Origin: Tychonema litorale BBK16
Lineage (GTDB): Bacteria; Cyanobacteriota; Cyanobacteriia; Cyanobacteriales; Microcoleaceae
Assembly (NCBI RefSeq): GCF_021648855.1
Contig: NZ_JAKJHX010000001.1
Span: 24,473 to 41,050 of the forward strand
Reading direction: 5' to 3'
Length of the DNA stretch: 16,578 nucleotides
Shown: positions 8,007 through 13,620 of the stretch, in pieces
How the letters are laid out: the number at the start of each line of letters is the position of its first letter
Numbering within the stretch: the first letter of the stretch is position 1
Position numbers and translations under genes: made by a program
Notes under the pieces: model-generated
Databases searched by the model: none
The model's input: the letters and a program-made list of their open reading frames with translations, nothing else
Told to the model about the DNA's origin: nothing

Positions 8007-8131
8007 CAGAATGACCGTTGACGCTTGAAAGTTGACGGTTGACGCAGTTAACTAGAATTTACCATTCCGATGCTAAGCGAATTTATCCTAAATTGATTGT
8101 GGATTTTTTTTCTACTCTCGATGAATACTAG

Positions 8132-8167
8132 AGATGAACGCCGATCAGATTCTATCTGTGTTCATCT
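8132..8167. repeat. Interrupted hairpin between methyltransferase and SNF2 genes
   Basis: Outer arms AGATGAAC (8132-8139) and GTTCATCT (8160-8167) pair, and inner arms CAGAT (8146-8150) and ATCTG (8154-8158) pair around TCT, with an asymmetric bulge. It starts 8 bases past the methyltransferase stop on the minus strand, so it could be a 3' hairpin of that transcript. No T-run follows on the minus strand. Confidence 0.55.
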
Positions 8168-8175
8168 GCTAATAT

Positions 8176-8877
8176 TTATGGTTTTTTTCTAGCATACCAG
8201 GCATGAATCAATAGGGCTTGAAAAAACAGTACAGGTGTATTAAAGCCACTTGATGCGATGATTGATTCGACTTCAAGGGGTGGTAGTACAGCAACATCCC
8301 GACCATAAGAAGCACGAAACTTTTCAACTTCCTCATCAGGCATTTCAGCATACCGCAGCATCCGCAACCAAACCTCAAGCAGGTTTTGGTAGGCTGAAGT
8401 GGACATATCGGAAACTACATCAGAACTCACCAAATATCCATTAGGTCGAAGTTTTGAAGCAATTTGACTGAAAAAGTTGCATCGCTCTTCGGGCTGCATA
8501 ATGAAGTGAGAAACTAGAAGACAAGTCGCCGCATCGAAGGATTGCGATGCTGGTAATGAATCGAGATAACCTTCATGAAAGGTGCAGCGTGATGCGATAC
8601 CACTATCTTCGGCACGTTGGCGACAGATATCAAGCATTGGTTTCGCAGGCTCTAACGCAGTGAAATGCCACTGGGGAAATGTTTGGGCGAGGTAAATCAA
8701 TTCTGAACCAGTTCCCGCACCGACGCAAAGAATACGTGCATCTGCTGGTAGTTCGGAAAGTATGATGCCAATAAGCAGATGAAGTGCATTGATGATTGGG
8801 GCTAATTTAGAGATTCTTTGGTCGTAGGAAGAAGCTCGTTTTTGGTCAAAAACAATGGATGATTGTTGATTTTGCAT
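8176..8877 (-). CDS. Class I SAM-dependent methyltransferase
   Basis: With the ATG at 8877 the protein has 233 residues. A Rossmann-fold methyltransferase is clear: motif I ILCVGAGTGSE at 49-59 binds S-adenosylmethionine, the acidic end of strand two is Glu76 in ALEPAKPML, and a motif with Asp115 (QSFDAATCLLVSHF) follows, then LRPNGYLVSSD near 143-153. The N-terminal YDQRISKLAPIINALHLLI helix and the C-terminal SGFNTPVLFFQALLIHAWYARK resemble small-molecule methyltransferases of the UbiE/trans-aconitate general type. The substrate cannot be inferred. A TTG at 8904 extends the frame by nine residues but has no properly spaced ribosome binding site, so I chose the ATG, also without a strong site. 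It stands alone, followed by a hairpin at 8132-8167. Confidence 0.88.
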   Translation of the reverse strand: MQNQQSSIVFDQKRASSYDQRISKLAPIINALHLLIGIILSELPADARILCVGAGTGSELIYLAQTFPQWHFTALEPAKPMLDICRQRAEDSGIASRCTFHEGYLDSLPASQSFDAATCLLVSHFIMQPEERCNFFSQIASKLRPNGYLVSSDVVSDMSTSAYQNLLEVWLRMLRYAEMPDEEVEKFRASYGRDVAVLPPLEVESIIASSGFNTPVLFFQALLIHAWYARKKP

Positions 8878-8999
8878 GATCAAGCAAGTTGTTAATTGAT
8901 TCAATTGTCACCTGGATAGATGCGATCGCGATCGTAATCATGCTCTTCTTTACTCCTATAATTGGAGAAGCACACATTTGACAAACAAACGAAATCCTT

Positions 9000-9201
9000 A
9001 TGGAATGGAATCCCGAAACAACCTGGGTTTTTGCCGTCGGCCTTCTCGAATGGGAAGATTCTGAAACCTTACGAGGATGAGGAGTGGTATCCTGCGACGA
9101 TCAAAAAAGCTTGGTATGGTTTACACTATATCAGTTACGATGATTATGATGACATTTGGGATGAGTGGGTTGGGTGCGATCGCATTCGAGAGTTAAAATA
9201 A
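9000..9201 (+). pseudogene. Remnant of a caspase-family (peptidase C14) gene with C-terminal Tudor/agenet-like domain
   Basis: Two frames read like opposite ends of one protein family. From ATG 9000 the frame reads MEWNPETTWVFAVGLLEWED and stops at 9078-9080 after 26 residues. This closely resembles the N-terminus I recall for cyanobacterial caspase-like proteins. From about 9070, another frame (continuous with a TTG at 8962) encodes EEWYPATIKKAWYGLHYISY and YDDIWDEWVGCDRIR, ending at 9201, which resembles the Tudor/agenet-like tail found in some of those proteins. The protease domain that should lie between, with its catalytic His and Cys, is absent. The simplest reading is one large internal deletion with a frame change near 9060-9080. 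Alternatively the 79-residue frame from 8962 is a small Tudor-like gene, but its start is a TTG without a ribosome binding site and its first 35 residues resemble nothing. Confidence 0.65.
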
Positions 9202-9213
9202 ATGGGAATTGCT

Positions 9214-9293
9214 CGTTCCCAGGCTCTGCCTCTATTTTCGATCTGGTGAGGCAGAGCCTCTAGATATGGGTTCCCAGGCAGAGGCTAGGAACC
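9214..9293. repeat. Rearranged/nested copy of the TTCCCAGGC palindrome family
   Basis: CGTTCCCAGGCTCTGCCT begins at 9214 but its expected right arm is replaced. AGGCTCTGCCTC (9221-9232) instead pairs with GAGGCAGAGCCT (9249-9260). A second, mutated copy follows at 9269-9293, with outer arms GGTTCC and GGAACC. This looks like two or more family members inserted into or recombined with each other. Confidence 0.65.
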
Positions 9294-9326
9294 AGTTAAA
9301 CCAGTTAATATCAATTCCGGTTACAC
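9291..9326. repeat. Dispersed repeats: ACCAGTTAAACCAGTTAA and 19-bp repeat copy 2
   Basis: The 18-mer at 9291-9308 recurs exactly at 10443-10460. It is directly joined to ATATCAATTCCGGTTACAC (9308-9326), which recurs at 7988-8006 with two transitions. The rest of the 9202-9466 spacer holds no gene I can support. Confidence 0.6.
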
Positions 9327-9369
9327 AGCGAGGTTTATTTGTGCCTACCTACTTAGAGTCCAAGGCAAT

Positions 9370-9437
9370 GTGGTTTCCCTACTAAAAATAATCTTGTACG
9401 AAGACGGCAATGCCGTGTCCTAATTTTGGCTACTAAT
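9370..9437. repeat. Copy of the ACGGCAnTGCCGT palindrome family
   Basis: The core ACGGCAATGCCGT is at about 9403-9415, with GTTTCCCTACTA at 9373-9384 on the left and GTCCTAATTTTGGCTACTA on the right. The right flank is the reverse complement of the left flank at 3444-3460. Confidence 0.7.
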
Positions 9438-9466
9438 AATTGCGATGCTACCCGATTTGATATAAC

Positions 9467-10267
9467 TTATGACCATCCAAACATTTTGTAGACATCCTCA
9501 AACCATTGGATGATACGTGGACGATTGAAAATATTATTGAGTGTGGCGTTACCCGAAAGATAGAATGATGTGCAGGTTGTTTGGAAAAACCTTCCAGAAA
9601 ACAACTGTTGATATTTCGCAATAATGCGACTTCTAGAGTTCATAAAATCTTGACTCATGTTTCCTGGTGACAAATGCTGAATATGGAAATTCACAACATA
9701 TGCAGAATATCCACGCATTGCAGCCATAAAACACAAGTCAAACCCATATAAATGAAATCCATCCAGATCACTAGATGCTCCCAAATTAGCATCTTTGCGT
9801 ACTAGGACAAAGTTCTCATCCAATGATTGAACCTTCACTGGAAATCCCCCAGTGTTATTATCACCATGAGGATCTGTCAGCCTTAGTGAGAGACATCCGA
9901 GGGATTGTCCACCTGCATTTCCTAAAATTGCCCACTTCGGATCAAGTTTATTCAATTCAGCAATACAGTTTTCCAATTGGGCAAGGTTGTCATAGACTAA
10001 TACAATATCCTGATGGCAAATGATAATATACCGACCTTTTGCTATCGTCAGAAACTCGTTAATCCCAGAATAGGCATCGGCTGCATTTGTGATGCTATTA
10101 TCAAGATACAAATACTCACTAATATCGAGAGTAAATCCCGCTTTTGCAAATGATTCTAGCATTTGCTGATATAAATCTTTATCGGTTAGTAAGGTACAAA
10201 TGGAATACCTTGGCCAAACTGTTTCATTGGCCAATGTTCTAATATCAGTTGCACTAATGGGATGCAT
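9467..10267 (-). CDS. Glycosyltransferase-like protein (GT2-type fold, PF13712-like)
   Basis: The 266-residue protein looks like a compact GT-A glycosyltransferase of the StrF/Glyco_tranf_2_5 type, though it is assigned only by eye. A strand-helix start YSICTLLTDKDLYQQMLESF (21-40) is followed by LDNSITNAADAYSGINEFL (55-73) and a metal/nucleotide-sugar motif in IIICHQDIVL (81-90), the HQD taking the place of DXD. DLDGFHLYGFDLC (167-179) with Asp177 matches the acceptor/catalytic side of the fold, followed by FHIQHLSPGN (194-203). There is no signal peptide or membrane segment, so it probably acts in the cytoplasm. The ATG at 10267 has an AAGG about 8 bases upstream. It stands alone between repeat-filled spacers, which fits a transferable surface-glycan gene, but no partner genes are present. 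The sugar and acceptor are unknown. Confidence 0.72.
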   Translation of the reverse strand: MHPISATDIRTLANETVWPRYSICTLLTDKDLYQQMLESFAKAGFTLDISEYLYLDNSITNAADAYSGINEFLTIAKGRYIIICHQDIVLVYDNLAQLENCIAELNKLDPKWAILGNAGGQSLGCLSLRLTDPHGDNNTGGFPVKVQSLDENFVLVRKDANLGASSDLDGFHLYGFDLCFMAAMRGYSAYVVNFHIQHLSPGNMSQDFMNSRSRIIAKYQQLFSGRFFQTTCTSFYLSGNATLNNIFNRPRIIQWFEDVYKMFGWS

Positions 10268-10442
10268 AGAATATACCTTGTAGTTGAAAACAGCAAAATT
10301 TAGATAATCACAGCAAGAGAATATTTACAAAACAGTAGGTATTTTCTCACTTTATTGAGAGAGAAGATCTCTGATTAGTTTTCTTTAACCAAGAGATTTT
10401 AGCGGACTCTAGCTTAGAGCTTATCATGAAACGTCTCATTAT

Positions 10443-10482
10443 ACCAGTTAAACCAGTTAAACAGGCAAGAGGCCTGTTCCAC
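10443..10482. repeat. ACCAGTTAAACCAGTTAA repeat joined to an AACAGGC palindrome
   Basis: The exact 18-mer also found at 9291-9308 (10443-10460) runs into a palindrome AACAGGC / GCCTGTT (10460-10466 and 10472-10478), related to that at 2725-2743. The remaining spacer 10268-10442 is AT-rich and holds no gene I can support. Confidence 0.65.
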
Positions 10483-10496
10483 AAAGAGTAGATTTC

Positions 10497-11429
10497 TCAA
10501 GAAGGATTGATCGGAAACTCGCCTTCATTCTCAACCTCTACCGCACTTGTAACTAAATCCAAAAATGCAAACACAGCCGGAATTAACAGCCCATCTCTCA
10601 ACACAGCCACCCCAATTACCCTCTCAAAATTCGCTGGTAAACTGCAAACTTTCACCGAAGCAGGTATCGGTTCCGCTGCCAAACGTGGCAAAATTGCTGT
10701 ACCCAAACCTTGTAGAACCATACTCACAATAGTGGAATCTTCGCTGAGTTCGTAAGCGATATTTAGGGTGAACTCCGAAGTTGCTAAATACTTGCGAAGC
10801 GGTATAGAACAAGCTGTTTCCGGCGGCTGCAAAATCAGCGGATAAGCTGCTAATTCTTCCCAGGTAATCTTAGTATTTTTAAATTGGGCAGTCGGTGGGA
10901 GTAAAACAATATATTTATCCCGTAAAATTTCCCTGGTTTCAAATTCATCTGAGATGGGAAGAGACACAAAACCGATGTCAGCTTTGCCCGATCGCAAAGC
11001 CTCTTCCACAGCCTGGGTATAATAGACTTCGGTGATGCTGACTGCAATCTTGGGAAAGCGATCGCAAAATTTCGCTATGATACAAGGCAGGATATGAGTT
11101 GCGACACTCCGAAACGTAACTATCCGTACCTGGCCACCCTGCAAACCTTTTTCTAAATCCGCTTCTTTCACTATCATTTCCAAGGCGCGGGCTATTTGAC
11201 GCCCGTGAATAACTATCCTTTCCCCCACAGGCGTTAGTTGAGCACCGTGTCGCCCCCGATGAAATAGCTGTGCTCCCAATTCTGTTTCTAAAGAGGCGAT
11301 GGCGTGGCTGACTGCTGACTGCGATAATTCCAATTGCAAAGCGGCCCCGCTAAAATTCGCACAGTCTGCTACTGCTAGCAAAGCCTGAATTTGAGAGAGT
11401 TTCATCCGCCGTGTATTGATTTTGTTCAT
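10497..11429 (-). CDS. LysR family transcriptional regulator
   Basis: This 310-residue protein has the standard LysR layout. An N-terminal winged helix-turn-helix spans about residues 9-68, with LSQIQALLAVADCANFSGAA, LSQSAVSHAIASLE as recognition helix and GAQLFHRGRHGAQLTPVG as the wing. A linker helix follows, and an effector-binding periplasmic-protein-like domain starts near GGQVRIVTFRSVATHILP (98-115) and runs to about 300. Members usually bind DNA as tetramers and respond to a small metabolite. The start is either ATG 11429 or ATG 11405, eight residues later; both leave the DNA-binding domain complete. The gene is divergent from two small genes beginning at 11649, and LysR proteins typically control such divergent neighbours together with themselves. 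The effector is unknown. Confidence 0.93.
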   Translation of the reverse strand: MNKINTRRMKLSQIQALLAVADCANFSGAALQLELSQSAVSHAIASLETELGAQLFHRGRHGAQLTPVGERIVIHGRQIARALEMIVKEADLEKGLQGGQVRIVTFRSVATHILPCIIAKFCDRFPKIAVSITEVYYTQAVEEALRSGKADIGFVSLPISDEFETREILRDKYIVLLPPTAQFKNTKITWEELAAYPLILQPPETACSIPLRKYLATSEFTLNIAYELSEDSTIVSMVLQGLGTAILPRLAAEPIPASVKVCSLPANFERVIGVAVLRDGLLIPAVFAFLDLVTSAVEVENEGEFPINPS

Positions 11430-11648
11430 GACTTTTTCGCCTGGAATGTCAATCTATCGATTTTATTCATGCAAGCTATGCAAGGAATGCTTTGATTGTT
11501 ATTTTGTCAAGAGTTAAAGTTAATTTATCAGATAACAGATTCATTTTCACAGAATTTACATATCAATATTTTGCGGTAATTATGAGCAAATTATTGACAA
11601 CTTTAGTGTGTATTTTCTGTTGATTTTAACACGATTGAGGTGTTGATT
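11430..11648. promoter_or_regulatory. Divergent regulatory region between lysR-type gene and small genes
   Basis: This 219-bp AT-rich spacer must hold both promoters. A direct repeat ATGCAAG occurs at 11469-11475 and 11478-11484, close to the regulator's 5' end and a candidate operator half-site pair. A TTGACA at 11594-11599 could serve as a -35 for the plus-strand genes, but no well-spaced -10 is obvious. SD-like GAGG at 11637-11640 lies eight bases before ATG 11649. Operator identity is inference. Confidence 0.35.
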
Positions 11649-11963
11649 ATGTCTACTTTTCAAAAGTTGCGGATGTCCAAAATATTGAGATTAGTCGGGA
11701 TTGGCGATCGGGCTTTATTAACAAAAAAACATAAATGGCGATGGCTGGGAAGCTCTCAAGTCAGGCTCTTTTGGGCGATGAATCAAATTTGGCAGTTTTT
11801 CCTATCTGCGGCCACTGACGAGAACGAACTGAAAATTTGGCAGACCTCCGATCGCGATGGTAACACTTGGTGGCACGTTTGCGATCGGGCGACAGGTCGC
11901 TCTACCTGTTTTGCAACTGATGATGAAATGCGCGCTTGGATCGATCGGCATTATTACCAATAG
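11649..11963 (+). CDS. Small hypothetical protein (104 aa) divergent from LysR gene
   Basis: I do not recognise a named family. The protein has a basic N-terminus (KLRMSKILRLVGIGDRALLTKKHKW split over residues 6-30), a Trp-rich middle (VRLFWAMNQIWQFFLS) and a C-terminal module ELKIWQTSDRDGNTWWHV followed by DRATGRSTCFATDDEMRAWI, whose aromatic/acidic pattern seems conserved in small cyanobacterial proteins. ATG 11649 is preferred to GTG 11640 because GAGG at 11637-11640 is then correctly spaced. No signal peptide or transmembrane helix is evident. It is the first of two small plus-strand genes transcribed away from the LysR gene, so it may be part of that regulator's response. Its function is unknown. 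Confidence 0.75.
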   Translation: MSTFQKLRMSKILRLVGIGDRALLTKKHKWRWLGSSQVRLFWAMNQIWQFFLSAATDENELKIWQTSDRDGNTWWHVCDRATGRSTCFATDDEMRAWIDRHYYQ

Positions 11964-11973
11964 TCGATCATCG

Positions 11974-12008
11974 ATTCCCAATTCCCCATTGCCCATTCCC
12001 CATTCCCA
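11974..12008. repeat. Heptanucleotide tandem repeat, five units (ATTCCCC-type)
   Basis: Five successive 7-bp units read ATTCCCA, ATTCCCC, ATTGCCC, ATTCCCC, ATTCCCA between two genes. The reverse complement of this unit, GGGGAAT, is the building block of the longer array at 16467-16557. Such heptamer arrays are a known kind of cyanobacterial short tandem repeat. Confidence 0.85.
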
Positions 12009-12021
12009 AACCGGAGATATT

Positions 12022-12261
12022 ATGCTTCAAAGATACTCTGAGTTAGCAGCACCAGATCGCATTATCCTGATGAAAGACGAAGTATATAGATTGCCTCAAA
12101 TTCACAGACAAATTCAAGTATTTTCAGGAACAGCTTGGATAACGCTTGACAAACAGGACATCATCTTAAACAGTCCAGAGAAAATATTGCTTCCATCCAG
12201 TAAAAATGCTGCTGTCATATCCGCACTCAACAATGTGCCACTGATTCTGGCAGTTTGGTGA
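12022..12261 (+). CDS. DUF2917-like small beta-rich protein
   Basis: The 79-residue protein fits the size and pattern of DUF2917: EVYRLPQIHRQIQVFSGTAW, then ITLDKQDIILNSPEKILLPS, and a C-terminal VISALNNVPLILAVW. The short strands, a Gly-Thr-Ala-Trp-Ile-Thr centre and alternating hydrophobics suggest a compact cupin-like beta fold. I know of no proven function. The start is ATG 12022, with GGAG at 12013-12016 as ribosome binding site. An upstream in-frame extension to 11857 overlaps the previous gene and the heptamer repeat, so I reject it. DUF2917 genes are, as I recall, often found next to LysR-type regulators in other bacteria, which matches the regulator at 10497-11429. It may be co-transcribed with the 11649 gene across a 58-bp gap. 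Confidence 0.7.
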   Translation: MLQRYSELAAPDRIILMKDEVYRLPQIHRQIQVFSGTAWITLDKQDIILNSPEKILLPSSKNAAVISALNNVPLILAVW

Positions 12262-12278
12262 GATGAGAACAAAGAAAT

Positions 12279-12345
12279 TAGGACACGGCGATGCCGTTTC
12301 TCTATAATATTGTAGGGACACGGCACTGCCGTCTCCTCATTTTTT
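12279..12345 (+). terminator. Palindromic repeat with T-run, probable terminator of the DUF2917-like gene
   Basis: Two cores of the ACGGC/GCCGT family (12285-12297 and 12320-12332) lie in inverted arrangement and are followed by a run of six T at 12340-12345. This dispersed repeat probably doubles as a factor-independent terminator 17 bases after the stop codon. The next gene's ribosome binding site follows immediately at 12353. Confidence 0.55.
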
Positions 12346-12366
12346 GGCTTTTGGAGGACTCGTTCG

Positions 12367-13413
12367 GTGTACAGCCACTCTTACAAATTCAGCTATATCA
12401 CAGCTATAACTATTGTCCTATGGCCTGCACTCAGCGTACTGGCAATCTCAGATCCTTCGGCAGTTGATCCAATTATAAATTCCAGGCGCGCCCAAGCAAC
12501 AAACCCCAAAATACAGGCAGATTTACTCTTGGAAAAAGGAGTAAAAAATTACCGCCAAGGTTTGTTTCGAGAAGCAATCCAGGCTTTTGAACAAGCTTTG
12601 GCAATTCGCCAGCAATTAGGCGACAAACCGGGAATAGGAGAAACCCTCAACAATTTGGGGGAAGTTTATGGCGAAATGGGTTTGCAGCCGAAAGCTTTGG
12701 AAGTTTTGCGACAAGCTTTAGTGATCCACCGACAAATCGGCGAAGGAAGTCGCACAGCGCGCACCCTCAATCTCATCGGTTTTGTGAACCGGGTTGCAGA
12801 CAATTTTTCCGAAGCGATGAAACTGCACCAAGAGGCTTTGGAATTGGCTAAAACTGCTGATGACCAAATTGAAATTGGAGAATCTTTTCACAACATCGCG
12901 GCTGTGTACGGAGAGCAGGGAAATTATGCCTCTGCGATCGAATTTTACCAACAAGCGCGAACGATTAGGACTAAAAATGGCGATCGGCGCGATTTAGGGC
13001 GTACTCTTAATAATATGGGTGGCGTTTATTACAACATCGGTGATTTCAATAGAGCGATGGAATTTTACCACCAAGCTTTAGCAATTCGCCGGGAAATTGG
13101 AGATAGAGCTGGTGTTGGCCGCCTGCTAAATAATATGGCTCTTACTTCTCGCAAACTCGGCAAAGATAGTCAAGCCCTGATCTATTTTCAGCAAGCAATG
13201 ATTATGCTCGAAGCGATCGGCGATCGGGCAAGTGTGGGACGCTTGCTCAACAATGTGGGTGCGATTTATGAAGGTCAAGGTCAGTCTGGCAAAGCTCTGG
13301 AATCCTATGAGCGAGCTTTGAAGATTGTTCGTGAAGGCGGCGATAAAGCGGGAGAAAATACAGCTATGGAGGGGATTAGGCGACTGTCTTCTGGTCAGCG
13401 TTTGGGTCAATGA
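12367..13413 (+). CDS. TPR repeat protein, probably exported or membrane-anchored
   Basis: The 348-residue protein starts with a signal-like stretch (Lys7, then hydrophobic ITAITIVLWPALSVLA to about 26), so it is probably secreted into the periplasm or anchored. From about residue 51 to 324 it is built of seven tetratricopeptide units with a 40-residue period of the TPR_12 type, each with a pattern like LNNLGEVYGEMGL..KALE followed by QALAIRREIGD. Such TPRs form right-handed superhelices that bind partner proteins. The start is GTG 12367: GGAGG at 12353-12357 gives nine-base spacing, and no in-frame ATG lies ahead of the signal sequence. No CHAT or kinase domain, common companions of such repeats in cyanobacteria, is attached. 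The gene is convergent with the cyclase and ends with a strong hairpin at 13541-13607. Its partner is unknown. Confidence 0.88.
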   Translation: MYSHSYKFSYITAITIVLWPALSVLAISDPSAVDPIINSRRAQATNPKIQADLLLEKGVKNYRQGLFREAIQAFEQALAIRQQLGDKPGIGETLNNLGEVYGEMGLQPKALEVLRQALVIHRQIGEGSRTARTLNLIGFVNRVADNFSEAMKLHQEALELAKTADDQIEIGESFHNIAAVYGEQGNYASAIEFYQQARTIRTKNGDRRDLGRTLNNMGGVYYNIGDFNRAMEFYHQALAIRREIGDRAGVGRLLNNMALTSRKLGKDSQALIYFQQAMIMLEAIGDRASVGRLLNNVGAIYEGQGQSGKALESYERALKIVREGGDKAGENTAMEGIRRLSSGQRLGQ

Positions 13414-13460
13414 GTGGAAGGAAGAAGGAATAATACTTATTATGTATAAATTCAGAATTA

Positions 13461-13580
13461 ATGTTACCCACAATCAGGATATGGCAGTGCCATTTCCCTA
13501 CAATTAATCCGGGTAGGGAAATGTTACCCACAATCAGGATACGGCAGTGCCGTTTCCCTACAATTTATCCGGGTAGGGAA
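13461..13580. repeat. Tandem duplication of a 60-bp unit containing an ACGGCAnTGCCGT palindrome
   Basis: Units 13461-13520 and 13521-13580 are aligned without gaps and differ at only three positions. Two of these (13482 vs 13542 and 13492 vs 13552) are opposite bases of the same palindrome: TGGCAGTGCCA in unit one, CGGCAGTGCCG in unit two. The third is 13506 vs 13566, in the loop region. Confidence 0.93.
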
Positions 13581-13607
13581 ACGGCACTGCCGTGTCCTCT
13601 TTTTTTA
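13541..13607 (+). terminator. Strong hairpin with T-run, terminator of the TPR gene
   Basis: Arms of 21 nt at 13541-13561 and 13573-13593 are perfect complements around an 11-nt loop, and a T-run lies at 13600-13607. The arms themselves contain the ACGGCAGTGCCGT palindrome, so alternative small hairpins can form. On the plus strand this is a convincing factor-independent terminator. On the minus strand, for the convergent cyclase gene, no T-run follows. Confidence 0.75.
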
Positions 13608-13620
13608 CCAGAAAAGTCAT

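Noticed and set aside
3580..8877. Defence island (helicase, SWIM protein, methyltransferase), DISARM- or BREX-like
   Set aside because: The methyltransferase resembles small-molecule enzymes and has no target recognition domain, and no phospholipase, PglZ or DUF1998 partner is present.
11469..11484. Classical T-N11-A LysR box
   Set aside because: Only a direct repeat ATGCAAG is clear; I could not identify a convincing dyad, so I list it only as a candidate operator.
11857..12021. N-terminal extension of the DUF2917-like protein
   Set aside because: It overlaps the preceding gene out of frame and runs through the heptamer repeat; ATG 12022 has its own GGAG.
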